A DNA stretch of 64,000 bases from Ophiodon elongatus (Eukaryota; Chordata; Actinopteri; Perciformes; Hexagrammidae), in NCBI GenBank assembly GCA_016806645.1, contig JACSYO010000132.1, forward strand, positions 206,501 through 270,500, given 5' to 3'. Below are positions 23,353 to 34,896 of this stretch, piece by piece; position 1 is the first letter of the stretch, and each line of letters opens with the position of its first letter. Under the pieces are notes generated by a model. It was not told the DNA's origin, did no database searches, and was given only the letters and a program-made list of their open reading frames with translations. A program made the position numbers and the translations under genes.

Positions 23353-25592
23353 AATATAATAATAATATAATTACCAGTTAAAAGTTCTTCATAGCAATTT
23401 GAAGGAAATACTTTTTTCCAGTAAATGGAACTGTAATGAGAACAACTCATTGTTACTTTTAAATGTACTTGTACCTCCCCACCTGCCCCACAGCTACATC
23501 CCATTCAGTGATTCAGAGAGCAGACATCCACAACAGTGGGCGGTAGGAGGCTAGGTTGGCCTCTCATCTCTCCTCCATGTCAGCCTCCGATTTGGGTTGA
23601 TGACAAACATCTTAATACACAGTCTTTTTTCTCTGCTGCAATTATTGCTCTGCCAATCGAGCCACCGGAACACAGTCCTCTTTGTCATTACAGCCGGGTA
23701 GATAATTACAGGTTTGTTCTCCAAATTAAATTCCCGAGGGACAGCACACCACAGCGTCTCTCTCTCTCTCGACCAGGAACGGCTGAGTCAGCAGATCGCT
23801 GTGCGATCCCTGCAGCCTCTCTGATAAGATTCACGCTGCAGCGTGTAGAGGACAAAGCCCCGTGTCTACTCGATTGTAAACATCCCAGCAAGCAGCGGCT
23901 TCTTTTTGATCTCTTCACCTGCATAACACAAAGCCCCGGACACTCCTTTCTGAGCCTGGCTTTAGCTTTTACAGGTCAGCTCAGCTGAGTATTAGAAGGC
24001 AATTAATGTAACAATTAATGTAGTACTTGTGGGAATGATCCAGAGCCGGGCCTGACCTTGACTGGAAAGTTAACCCTAAAGGGACAGCATTGAAGTCAGA
24101 GTCAACGTGGCTCTCCACTTAGCACACTCTGGGGAACTGCTAATCTGCTGCTGGAAAACATTTTGGGTAAATAACTATCGAAGGGTTTCAGGTTGATTCT
24201 TCTCTAATGGCATTTCTATCTCTTATCACTTTCAAAGAATGCTTCGGAAGAGGGGAGCTTTTTATTCATTAATCTTGAATTGTGAACCGTAAAAGAAACA
24301 CAACTGGGAATTTGATTGAACTAACAGCTGCTTTTATGCTGCAAATAAAGATGCCCATGCACGACGGCGACGACGGCGATGGACAACAGCTGACCAGCCA
24401 ATCGATTATCACTCAAGGATATCTTGCAGAACAGCATTTTTAGTCTAGACAAAGTCATCATAAACTCCAAACCAAGGTTGTCCTGAAGTCACTTTTGCTC
24501 GACAATCACTGCCAGCCTTAGCAAACAAAATGTCTTATCCTGGCCTCATCTGAATGACATGGAGATAATTATCGAGGTGGGCCTCATCAGAATTCATTAG
24601 AAGCCCCTTTTCTCTATGAGACAATGTGACTATTATGTCAAAATTCCTGTCAGCTATTTTTATCATATCTGCCACAGATCTAGCTTCAGTGAATGCATAG
24701 GGAGGTAATTACCTCACACTCAGGAAAAATAGGGTGGAGACCGACAGACGGAGGGAGGGGAGGTTTGGCACCAACCAACACCCCTGGGTTGTCTGACTAC
24801 AGGAGCAGTATGCAGGAAGCGAGTTAAAATGTATGAGATAAAATCAGGGAGACAAGGAAATTTATGATTACTGTGTCACCCCGAAGAGAGCTGTTGTGGA
24901 AAGCTAAATGTCAGCAGCAGCTATGAGTTTGATTAACCGCATTCCCCAGAACAAAGCCGAAGGCAAACTGTGAGCCACTGCAATCCAGAGTGCTACACCA
25001 GTGAAATAATTCATCACCATCTTTGGTGGGAAAAGTCAAACTTAATGCCAGCTTTTTTTATTATGTAAGTTGCCCATAGGTGTGGTTTTTGGTTGCATGT
25101 CTGATGAATGTGTGAGTAGTTCATGGATGTAGTTTTACAGCTGCTTACCAGGCGGCAGAGTGTCACATGTTATGCATACCCAAAACTCTTTCCTCCCACC
25201 CCTGATGGGCCATGATGTAACACACATCCATGTCTCTGTGCCTGGCTGTCCTAGACTTTACATTGAGATCAGATCACACATACAAATAGCTTTTCTAAGC
25301 TTTAGAAAAGTTTTACAATATGGAACCCTGAAAGTTAAAAGAGTATTAATTGACCTTCAAGGAGTTCTATTGGCAGTTTTACAGATTCTCTTTATTATAA
25401 TGGGGTTCTAAAAAGAGAATGCTTTTTGGGCAGCAGAGGATTTTTAAGGTGCAGCACAGCAATTAATCCAAGGGACAAATGGGCAGTTAGTCTGAGAGAT
25501 GCCTGGATTAAACAGTGGCTGATGGTATGCCACTCATGTTGTAGTTGCAGTAGCTTTGGAGGGAGTTAAGGAGGAGGTCAGGGCAGATTGAG
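23353..25592. other. no gene recognised; one long unassigned open frame
   Basis: The plus-strand frame 23,536-23,988 (150 codons, GTG start) has no domain I know, no codon bias that convinces me and an overlapping minus-strand frame. The segment 24,540-24,720 has the complex, TAAT-rich look of conserved non-coding DNA, which only an alignment could confirm. Nothing else seen. Confidence 0.35.
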
Positions 25593-25963
25593 GGATCCAA
25601 TAACACAGGACTTTAACCCAGGAGACCACCGTTCCATGTCCTGTAGGAAACCAGAAGGCAAAGTGGACTTATTTAAGGTTAGGTGACGTAATGTTTCTAT
25701 ACTGCTTAACTATGTTAACTAGTGTACGTTACTACGTTGCACAATGGTGTCTTACGACAATTGTGCCGCTTATGTAGCCAACTCAACTGTGTAACAAGCA
25801 GTTATTTTAAATCACAATCTTTTCCTAAACCTAAGTTGTTTTGTTCTGAAGTTTATTTGGAAAAGACAGTGTTTGCATGTAACAAGTGGATATTGACAGG
25901 TGCAAAGACTTTGAAGCGTCGGGCCACCGACCAAGCTGCGCTATGAGGAGCTGGGAGTGAGAA
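25593..25963 (-). repeat. R1 repeat, copy g
   Basis: Reverse orientation: AGGACTTTAACCCAGGAGAC at the left, CTTTTCCTAAACCTAAGTTG in the middle, and ACCGACCAAGCTGCGCTATG plus GGGAGTGAGAATGTTC at the right. The right end corresponds to the inverted end seen in the 30.5-kb copy. Confidence 0.75.
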
Positions 25964-26065
25964 TGTTCTACTGGAGACACCACTATCTACCAGTGAGACC
26001 AGCATATGACACATGCAAACGATAAGTCACTCCTCTTGCACGGCTGTATTCTACTCCCCACCGGC

Positions 26066-26242
26066 TGATGGAGATTACTTACTGGCATATGCCGCTGCAC
26101 TGGTGGTATGTTGCTGCTGTGTGCCACATGGGTGGTGCAACATGGGGTGCAACATGGAAACAGCTCTCATGTGTCATATGCCTGTCGAACACAGCAGTGA
26201 TATGCCACTAGTCAAAGTGGCATACCACTAAGAATCTGATGC
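26066..26242. repeat. imperfect fold-back (inverted repeat) of about 55-bp arms
   Basis: The left arm 26,066-26,122 and right arm 26,188-26,242 are imperfect reverse complements. For example TGGTGGTATGTTGCTGCTGT pairs with ACAGCAGTGATATGCCACTA, and GGCATATGCC pairs with GTGGCATACC. The loop of about 65 bp holds a GGTGCAACATGG word repeated twice. It could be a small fold-back transposon or a hairpin precursor; no ORF. Confidence 0.7.
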
Positions 26243-26732
26243 CCCATAACTTCTCAGACCCATAACTCAGTCAAATTGTAACACACACACAGACATCATG
26301 CACACACACTCCTCGAGTCAGGGGTAACGTGATCCTGTGAAAACTGGATATCTGATGTCCATTGTGGATGAACATTTACAAATTTTCAAAGAGATCGCTA
26401 TCCATTGTTACAGTGACAACACGATTCGCTTTGACTTGTCATCCTGCAGATTTGCCGAGACTTTCCAGCGATAATGGCAAAATACGGTTTTGCTCTGTAT
26501 TCCTTATCCACCTAGTTGGTCAGGACCTGCTGCTTGCAGTCTGAATTGTTTTTCTTCTTTTTCTCCCTGTCATTGTTCTGCCTGCTGTGTTCCTGGTGCA
26601 AAGGCAACATTCATACTTTGCCACATGGATAATAGCAATCAGAAAAGGGTCCATGAGTCAGACACATCAACACATACACTTCACCAATATTGTCTCCGTT
26701 TTCTGCAGCCTTCACCATCAGAATAGTTGAAA

Positions 26733-26820
26733 GATGCTAAAATGCGAGGGCTCAAGGATAGAGGACGTCGTATGTTTTGTGATTTGTGATATATACGAAT
26801 AATTTGAATTGAATTGAATT
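26733..26820 (+). mobile_element. LINE/SINE 3' tail, TTGAA-repeat type
   Basis: GTGATTTGTGATATATACGA followed by TTGAATTGAATTGAATT. This is the 3' end of a fish L2-type element ending in tandem TTGAA units; no more of the element is recognisable upstream. Confidence 0.65.
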
Positions 26821-27365
26821 AAAATCCCATTTAAAGCTCTAATCATCGTGGCTTTAATGTTGTTTTAAGGACCTTGTGCCTCAGCACAATAGAGGACGAA
26901 ACGAAAAAAAAAAGAAAACAGCCCTTTACATCAGCAAGGCAGCAGCCAGCACTCAAATCTGCTCATTTTCATAACACACAGAATTATTTGGTCATTCAGG
27001 CCTATTTCATTACATCCTCTCTATCAGCAGTCAGGTGCAATGGCTTTTTAATTAACCTGAGTGACATCTGATGATCACATTCATCATGTCGGCGTTCACT
27101 GCATTGTTTGCAACAGAGTGGTAGGATGAATGGAGACAGGCAAGCTAATGCTAATGCTTACTTCCTAACACATTACTAATACATGAAACAAGCTTTACAG
27201 AAGCAATGTGGATGATAGGATTTCACGCATAGATTAACTGATGGCTCTGGTACATCAATATCACAAAGATGTTTATAATCATGATCACATGATCCTGGTA
27301 TATTTACACAGGCAACACCGATGTGGAATGGTAATAAGTAAAAAGACTTGCGTGTGTAGAATGCC
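26821..27365. other. no gene recognised
   Basis: Unique-looking spacer; nothing supportable. Confidence 0.4.
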
Positions 27366-27556
27366 CTTCTAGTCTTCCGACCACTCAAAGACCTTTACAC
27401 TACATGTTATCATCCACACACATTCACACACCGATGGCACAGCCTTCGGGTGCAATTTGGGGTTCATTATCAAAAACCCTTCGCCATTCCGCCTGGCGGG
27501 CCGGGGGATAGAACTACCGCCGACCCACTCCACCTCTGAGCCACAGCCGCCCCCAA
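27366..27556 (-). mobile_element. tRNA-derived SINE, copy 2
   Basis: On the minus strand it begins GGGGGCGGCTGTGGCTCAG (A-box region), continues through a degenerate B box around GGTAGTTCTATCCCC, and ends GAGTGGTCGGAAGACTAG. Same family as the copies at 29.0, 36.5 and 51.5 kb. The centre is shortened. Confidence 0.85.
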
Positions 27557-28432
27557 GGAGTCAGAATAGCATTCATTAACTGTTTGGAACTGAGATTTAT
27601 TGCACAAGTAAACGTTGGATCTCTAGGATTATGGTGTGAAAATGTTTGACGCTTGATGTGCTTTCACATCAATATTGTGCATAGAGTTTGCTGTACCTCC
27701 CAATCCACCTGGTGTAATCCCTTTACTCCCATGACAGATATGTGTGCGTCCATTTAATCAACTGGTTGCAGAATAATCTCATCATAAACAGCCTCAGCTG
27801 CTCGCCCCCTGGAGTGAACGATGCTCTACTATATCTCATGCTTAATCAAAGCATCTCTTCCTGGCTTGGTGCCAAGTAAGATAGTAGCCTATGCAGCCTG
27901 CCAGCCAGCCGCCACCCCGGCCGGCAGAAGCCCACCCGGTGTTAATTCAGTGCAGAGACCAGCCTGGCAAGCACACTGTTGGGGAGATTGATGATGTTGC
28001 TGTGTTTAATTACTTTTATTTGTGTTTTTGGCACAGGAATGTCTCTGAACTTTTTTTCTTCGCTCGCCTTGTCAGAGAAAACCAATCATGTTGACAAGGA
28101 TTTACAGACCCAACTTTCATCTTGTCTCCCTCTGTTAACTGCTCATCATTTTGTGTATTAAGAAACACTACACTGAGAAAGGAACTTCCTCAGAGGACTC
28201 TGTACAACCTAGAGACAGTTTGGGTGACCCCATAGTGCAGATTGGGGATAAACTACAGACACTAAAGACACCTTTAGGTCCTTTGGGAAAATGTCTGGGA
28301 AAAAAAGACACTTTCTTAAAACATCTTCTTGGCTTAGCCAGAGCTGTTGGCTATCCTTTGTAGCTTTTATCAGCAATATATAAACATGTAATAAATATTT
28401 AGTTAACACGTTTGTTCTTTGGTTTACTTTTG
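27557..28432. other. no gene recognised
   Basis: Unique-looking, with CCAGCCAGCCGCC-type simple sequence near 27,900. No exon supported. Confidence 0.4.
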
Positions 28433-28675
28433 TAGGTTTAGGCAACACAACTTGGTGAGGTTTGGAAAATGATTGTGGTTTGGGCTGAAACAAATATGAT
28501 TATTACGCAAAATAAGTACAATAACTAGCTTTAGTTAAGTCCGTAAGTTACGTAACAAAACTACAGTAAAATAAGTCAAAGACTTTACATGAGCATACAG
28601 GGACAGCGGTCTCTTGGGAGAAAGTCCTGTGTTTGTTTGACCCGTCCAAACCTCCCCTCCCACCCGTTCTACTCT
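28433..28675 (+). repeat. R1 repeat, copy d
   Basis: GTTTAGGCAACACAACTTGG, GGAAAATGATTGTGGTTTGG, then ACAGCGGTCTCTTGGGAG, AAGTCCTGTGTTTGTTTGAC and CCGTCC. Typical R1 3' half. Confidence 0.8.
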
Positions 28676-29029
28676 GACTTTCTCTCTCTTTATAGTCTTT
28701 ATACTTATAATTTATATCAGTTGCTGAGTGTCTAATAAGGATGTTGATGGATTTATGTTAGAGATAGTTGAGAAACCGGTTTGTCTCATTCAGCCACTAA
28801 AGGGTGCCTCGGTGTGTTGGTATCAGACACCGAGTGGCACTGACCAAGTGTCAGTGTTTGACGAGTTGGGGGTCTGGTTGGTTAATTGCTCATTAGAAAC
28901 ACCAACACTGGTTTATAAGCAGTAAAGAAATGCTAGATAAGACAGTTTAACTTTGCTGCAATCCCATTTAATAATTTGTGATTACACTTATCATATGAAT
29001 AAATCCTTACATGTGTACATCTTTCCATA
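28676..29029. other. no gene recognised
   Basis: Short spacer between an R1 copy and a SINE; nothing seen. Confidence 0.4.
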
Positions 29030-29348
29030 TCGTAAATGGACTGTACTTGTATAGATCTGTTCTAGTCTTCCGACCACTCAAAGCTCTTTAACATTACATG
29101 TCATCATTCACCCATTCACATCCATTCATACACTTATTACAGAGGCTACCATGCAGGGTGCCACCTGCCCTTCAGGACTATCTAATCATTCATACAACAT
29201 TCACAACATATGCACAGCTACGGGAGCAACTTGGGGTTAAGTGTCTTGCCCAAGGACAAATCGACATGAACTAGTGAAGCCGGGGATCGAACCTCCGATC
29301 CTCTGATTGAAAGCCGACCCTGCTCTAACACCGAGCCACAGTCGCCCA
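29030..29348 (-). mobile_element. tRNA-derived SINE, copy 3 (near complete)
   Basis: Best-preserved copy. Minus strand: GGGCGACTGTGGCTCGGTG (A box), GGAGGTTCGATCCCCGG (B box), TTCATGTCGATTTGTCCTTG, GCAAGACACTTAACCCCAAG, a spacer with ATGAATGG-like units, GAGTGGTCGGAAGACTAG, and the tail CAAGTACAGTCCATTTACG. The tRNA-like head and LINE-like tail indicate a SINE transcribed by RNA polymerase III and mobilised by a partner LINE (family knowledge). Confidence 0.9.
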
Positions 29349-30461
29349 CATGCTCCCTTGTGAAATAAAAACAATCTCTTATTATATAGATTAAGCATGC
29401 TTCAAAGGACGCATTAGAATTGTTGAAAGATACATTAATCAGCACAAATAATTAATTGTATCCTGCTTATAACTACACCGCTGTGTGTTATAAACCATTT
29501 ATTTGATGTTTATGTACTGTTTGTAATACTACGGCAAATAGTGTTCATTTAATAAGGTCGAGCTATCAGTTTAGCTTGTTGGGAGAAAAGAAATGCAACA
29601 ACATGATCCAACATAAAGAAGACAGCTGCTTCTCGGTGGTATAGGTGGAGTTCAACAGGGATGGAATATGTAACATATATCTCATTTAACAGGAGATCTT
29701 TGACATGATGTGAGTTTCAGCTCCTCTCTGATGATTGACACATAGTTCTTCGAGCAATCAGTCACGATGCTGAGCCTCACAAAGGTGATGCTCGAGAAGT
29801 TGGACGACTGCCTCAAATATCATCTCCAATCATCGTAATCTGAAATTCTTTCCATCGTGTGAATTTGAGTGAAGTGGCAGTGGAGTCCGTCAAATATTCA
29901 GCCCCCCCCTCTTTGGATCTGATGCAGTTAGACGTTTGGGCTACTCAGGATGAGTAAAGCAATATTTCACACAATCAATGTGTTCTGCTCTGCAGGGTAT
30001 GATGCTCTCATCAGTTCTGAAGACAACACGCAGAAACAAAGGGATCATGCGCTGACATACAGAGAAATGAATAAGATATTGCCCCTTTCTTCGGCGTTTA
30101 TTTTTAGAGTGGAGGAGTCGACAGATTGCTTACTTCACATGAGAGTATCAGCGCCCCGGGGGTAGTTTGCTTCTTCTCTTGCTGAGCTGCCATTTTAAAG
30201 CAAAAGCACTCACTGTCAGATTCCACTGCAGTGTGCCACTGCTCATCCAGCTGGAGTGGCACTGGACGATGAAAACCCCCAAAACCAGACTTGGACATGA
30301 ATTATACATTCTGATCTTCTCTTAAGATTAGTTGAGGTGCTGCCCATTGAGTAAAACTGTCCTTAAATGAGAGAGAAGAATACAAATCTACAGGAGAAAA
30401 AGTTGCTGCCAGTCACAGGGAGGAATTCAAAAATGTTACACTGTGTGGAGGAAGACAACTT
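29349..30461. other. no gene recognised
   Basis: Unique-looking. Open frames at 29,950-30,298 lie on both strands without domains. Confidence 0.4.
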
Positions 30462-30548
30462 AAAGGTCCAGTGTGTGGGATTTAGTAACAGCTAGCGGTG
30501 AATAGCCGACTGAATACACCTTTGCTCACTCTTCCCTTTCCAAGCCAA

Positions 30549-31520
30549 CCTGGTCTCCCTCCCAATGTGTCAAGTACTGCAGCTTGGTCAGGGCCCGTCT
30601 GCGTCTGACACGAACTCCAGCGTCTGTACGAGAAGTACCAGCCTATCAACTAACTCCAATGTAAACCCGCCAGCTTCTTTATTAGACGTTAAGAGCAACT
30701 GACGTAGTTTAAATAGCGAGGAAGTCCAAAGAGGGCCGGTCAAGTCAACGTTCAAGAAGTGTAGTTATTGTACAAAACAATCTTACTTTAACCCAAACCA
30801 TTATCTTTTCCTAAACCTAACCAAGTGGTTTTGTTGCGGAACTAGACCTAAAAACTATTGTTGGAAGTTTAATTTGAAAGGACACAATGCAACATGTCCC
30901 TGAGTCCAAAGCTGAAGCTGGAGGGGTACCTACAGGCGACAACCTTCGGGTCTGAAAAGTGAAGCCAATGCTTCATGTCTTAAATCTGCATCCCCTGTAA
31001 TGTCCATCAGGGGACGACTCCTCTGGTTGTATAGAAGTCTATAGAAAATGACTCTACTTCTCTCTTGATTTATTCCCTCAGTAAACATTGTAAACATGAG
31101 TTTATGGTCTCAATCTCTAGTTTCAAGTCTTCTTCAATACAGCATGATGTTCATTTAGTAAATTATGGTCATTTAGAGTCAAACAGACCATAAAGCAGGG
31201 GATGCTTTAGGGCGGGGCTACAAGGTGATTGACAGGTCGCTACCATGGCATTGGTCTGGGAGTTTTGGTCTTACAACTTTAACCCTTTCACACTTCACTT
31301 ATTGAAACATTTTGGTCGCCTAAAACTGTATTATTCAGTGTTCTGTTCTACTTAGCTCCGCCGTCTCTTCTGTTGCAAAGAACAATAAGAACTCATGGCC
31401 TCAAAACGGTTACTACGTCCACGTGTTATATACAGTCTATAGGTACCTAGAGCGTCATAGTTTAAAGCGTAGAGGGTCACTCACCAAGCTGCAGTATTTG
31501 TCGATTTGAGATGAGAATGT
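30549..31520. mobile_element. R1 repeat, copy h, with inverted ends; holds another element
   Basis: The left end contains AAGTACTGCAGCTTGGTCAG; the right end, read on the minus strand, contains AAATACTGCAGCTTGGTGAG, so about 50 bp at each end are inverted copies. The interior holds R1 blocks in minus orientation (TTTCCTAAACCTAACCAAG at 30,809). This copy shows R1 is a terminal-inverted-repeat element. A further repeat sits inside it. Confidence 0.75.
30933..31441 (-). mobile_element. innermost repeat (family T), flanked by 8-bp direct repeats
   Basis: Shares with the 44.97-45.81 kb repeat, in opposite orientation, the blocks TTTATGGTCTCAATCTCTAG, AATACAGCATGATGTTCATT and AGTCAAACAGACCATAAAGC. 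GGTACCTA occurs immediately before (30,925-30,932) and after (31,442-31,449). An 8-bp target duplication is typical of hAT transposons, so a non-autonomous hAT element is the likely class (inference). It holds a single copy of the 73-bp unit that is tandem in the other copy. Confidence 0.75.
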
Positions 31521-31759
31521 GTGTCAGAGAAACAACGGTGGCCTTCAGTTAAAATAAAAACATGAAAGACTCTTTCTTAGCCTTTGTTCGTTCTGGGCCA
31601 CTGTATAAACATGGTGTTGCAAATGGCAGACTCTGTGACTCTGTTCCCGCCCCCTATGTAGATATGAAGGAGTGATTAGTTTCAGGTGATTACACACCAA
31701 TTAAAATTATATGCCATTTATGCCAATATAACGCCCTAAATCCTACATACTGGTCCATT

Positions 31760-33535
31760 AAAAAACGTATTTTTTTTTTTTACGATCACTGATTTTTTTA
31801 TTGGAGTTGTATAGTTGCATGTATTTACGTGGACATATTTACGATGAAACAATCCTTGATCTCTTCAACGGGAGTGAGTCATCAACTCCTTTTGCTTCTT
31901 AAGTTCCTTTTTTAAATCTGAACAAGTGCTGTAATGCCATTACATATTCATCCCAGGCGTGTGCAGCTCTGTGTGTTTTCCTGTGACGGGAGGCTTCACC
32001 AATACAGCCTCTCAGGAAACAACTCTTCAACCTGACGAATCCATGTAGTAAAAAAGAATGTGCTTCATTTCTCAGTAAACCGGATGGATGTCTACATCTT
32101 ACACTGAGACAGTGATAGACACATACACAGTCGCTCTAACATTCGCAACAAACAACCACCCACACAAACCGTCATGCCTGCAAGCCTTTTTTCTTTCACA
32201 GGCCCCAAACACAAGCGCTCACAAACCCCCCAATTTCCCAAGAATGAAAGTAGAAAGGTGACTGGTAAACCTCCTATGGAATGTCTTTGAGGGAAAGGAT
32301 GTTCATCGAGCCCCGCCCATTATTGTTCACTAATTGTCTGGCAGGACAAATCCTATCTCCCCTGCAGTAACTGTTTGGAGTGCGTCTCAAGTGATCACAA
32401 TGTCATACCGTGACCTATTTCTCTGTCTTCTTTGAGAACATCATCCGGCAGTCTCCCACCAGTAATGAAATGCAGCAGAAGAGACAATTTGCAACAGATT
32501 TATACCTAGAGGGCACAGCCACTGCCACCCAGTATCAACTCTTTATTGTTTTGAGCCCAGAATCAAGCCACTTTTCTCTTATCTACCGAGCTTGACACTG
32601 TTGAAAAACTGAAGAGCTCGGAGCGTGATTGTAAAGAAGTGCAGGTTTGTTCTGGGAGTGTGTGTCCCCCCCTCTCACCCAGCCCCTGATTGCATGGCAC
32701 AACCTAAAAGAAGTGAGAAATACAAGTTGAAGTGTAATTCCAGTTGATGACTTCTGGCGCTTCACACTGTGTTCTTTTTTAAAAGACCAGTGCCGTCTAC
32801 CCTTCATCTCTCCTCATTGGGAGAAGTCATCATTATCTCAACTTGTTTGTGTGCTAAAACACGAGGGCTGCTTCTTCTTCAAACGGGCCTGTGGTCCGGC
32901 TTACATATGCTTTGACAATTCCTCGTATCTCCGCTACAGGAAGCTGAGCATATTTCCAACCGCTGAATACAGAATGGAAGCTCGCTTCGCTGTGACCCTG
33001 GCAAATCAACAGAGAGGGCATTTGATTTACAGGCGAGGTGGGCACAAAATCCTCATGGCAGACGCTCACATAATAGACAGCATCAGCATGTGCGGCATCA
33101 CCATGTGCCTGCAGCTGCAAAACACAAAGATAAACAGCACAGTGAACATTGTGTACGGACACACAAATATGAAAAAATAAGCAATCAGCACGGACGACAG
33201 CACTGCTAAGGCCCCGCACAGGCTCCACCATGCTGACCGTCGGCACCGAATATATACAAGGAATATTGAGGCACAACAACATGAAGTGCATCACTGAGCT
33301 GTAGCCGTGCACTAACATGGAAATATCCCACACACATGCAGCACCTGCAGCACTACTGAGGTGATGAGCTGCCTCTCATTTCAACCCTATCTCCTACAAA
33401 AATGATGTTCCCTATACAACTAAACTGCATTCTCAAATATGGTTTGAGAGAAACTAATTTTCCCCAGGGTTACAGTGGCACTTCTAAACACGGAGTTAAC
33501 GTTGTCAATTGAAACAAAACAAAACAAAAAAACTC
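31760..33535. other. no gene recognised; bidirectionally open segment at 32.85-33.33 kb
   Basis: Between 32,854 and 33,333 a 159-codon frame is open on the minus strand and a 109-codon frame on the plus strand (32,851-33,180). Neither has a domain I know. The double openness reflects a low density of stop words in complex sequence, which can mean a conserved non-coding element or an old exon. The rest is spacer. Confidence 0.35.
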
Positions 33536-33685
33536 AACAAAAGGACTTGGTTGTGTTTAGTAAAACATCACAGTCGGGCCTAAAATAAGTAGGTTTGTTA
33601 TGTTATTTAAGAGACGGATGTAAATAAAAAGAAGTCGGACTTTGGGTTTCACACAGGACATGAACAGCGGTCTCCTGGGTAAATC
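33536..33685 (+). repeat. R1 repeat, copy e (short)
   Basis: GGACTTGGTTGTGTTTAG, GGGTTTCACACAGGACATG, AACAGCGGTCTCCTGGGTAA. Truncated soon after the core. Confidence 0.75.
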
Positions 33686-33814
33686 CCGGGTGGCAGAGGT
33701 GCGTCTACAGATGGACGTCCATCAAAAGTCGTTTTCTTGTTCCATCATAGTCCTGTTTATGTTAACCGCTAACGCAAAAAAAAGATTTTACAGGTAATGC
33801 GGCACCAAAGTTCA

Positions 33815-34095
33815 CAGATCAAATCTACTTTTTTTTTGCCACACGTGTGCACAGCACACACAGGGAAATTAAGCCTCTGCATTTGACCCATCCTTGTGTT
33901 AGGAGCAGTGGGCAAGTACTACAATACAGAGTCCGGGGAGCAGTTTAAGGGCCTGGTGTCTTGCTCAATGGCAGCTCGTCGGTGCCCAGAAGGTGAACTG
34001 GCATCTCTGCAGTTACCTGTCCCCGCTCCCTACTTGGTCCGTGTGGGACTTGAACCGCTTTCCAGACAGAACCCAAACCAAGTCCCCACAAACTA
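33815..34095 (-). mobile_element. second tRNA-derived SINE family (tentative)
   Basis: On the plus strand it reads TCTGCATTTGACCCATCC, GGAGCAGTGGGCAAGTAC and GTGTCTTGCTCAATGGCAG, then GGGACTTGAACC. The last is the complement of GGTTCAAGTCCC, an excellent tRNA B box, so the element reads on the minus strand. I recall this block order from fish tRNA-type SINEs. It differs from the more common SINE in this window. Confidence 0.6.
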
Positions 34096-34682
34096 GGGGA
34101 GCGGGCTCTGCCCAGAAACGTTTAGCCATACGCCCTTAGCAACAGGTGCTAAGGTTAGCGCAGGAAACGGATTGGCGAGCGAGACAACGACGTCTGGGTC
34201 CGAACTCGGACAGCGGCCCGCCTATTAGTGAGCCCTGGTCTCTTGTTACCTGTTGCCTTGAAGGTAAGTGTTTGTTCAGTGTTCCTACTGAGTAATTCTG
34301 TGAGTAAGTGTTTGAAATATTCCTTATTGTTATAATGACAATAGTTTACCAAAGTTGCCAGTGGGCATAATGTGACCGCAGTCCCCAGAAGGAGGACTCT
34401 CCGTCTTTGACTCTTGTACTGGTGTGTTAGTCAAGCTTGTCAGTGAGCAGTTGGAATAAGAGACAGTGTGCAGTCATATATATAAAACTGACAATAATTT
34501 GAACTATACTTTACTATACTATACAAGAACTATACTTTTTTCTTCTACTCACAGATGTTGCATTCTGGTTGCATTTAAAGTTGACAGATATTTGTGTTAT
34601 TTTCATCCCAAAATATAGTAAAAAACAAAAATGGAAGTGTATAGAAATATATAATTATGTCTCTAGAGCCCATTATGTACTT
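34096..34682. other. no gene recognised
   Basis: AT-rich spacer; nothing seen. Confidence 0.4.
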
Positions 34683-34896
34683 TAAAGCAATAGTTAGACA
34701 TTTTGGGGAATAAGTTAATTTTTGGATATTTTTAGTTTGACAAGAAGATCAATACCACTTTCAGAATATCAAGCTACAGCCAGCAGCTGGTTTGCGCAGC
34801 TTAGCTTAGCACAGACCTGAACCACATGGAACCAGCAGACTTGGCTCTGTCGAAAGGTTACAAAATGAGCCGACCAGCACCAAAGATTGATTTAAA
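34683..34896 (+). repeat. MITE fragment (AAAGCAATAGTTAGACATTTTGG)
   Basis: Starts AAGCAATAGTTAGACATTTT, then AAGAAGATCAATACCACTTT, AAGCTACAGCCAGCAGC, GCAGCTTAGCTTAGCACAGA and TGAGCCGACCAGCACC. I recall the same series from a widespread teleost non-autonomous element. No inverted right end is visible, so it is truncated. Confidence 0.65.

Larger units (their letters stand above)
30462..31759. mobile_element. MITE (AAAGGTCCAGTGTG ends), split by nested insertions
   Basis: The left end is AAAGGTCCAGTGTGTGGGAT; the right end complement is AATGGACCAGTATGTAGGAT. Both are flanked so that TTAA spans the boundary, as in piggyBac-like elements (inference). The left piece runs to about 30,547 (CTTCCCTTTCCAAGC) and the right piece resumes near 31,534 (AACGGTGGCC, then GTTCTGGGCCACTGTATAAA). 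Everything between is a later insertion. The outer element itself is about 310 bp and non-coding. Confidence 0.8.

Noticed and set aside
23536..23988. 150-codon plus-strand frame as a gene
   Set aside because: It starts at GTG, has no recognisable domain or splice context, and overlaps a minus-strand frame.
29030..29348. Possible tRNA genes at the GGTTCGATCCC boxes (also 17.3, 50.4 and 51.7 kb)
   Set aside because: The boxes sit in SINE heads followed by SINE bodies and LINE-like tails; no complete cloverleaf with acceptor stem is seen.
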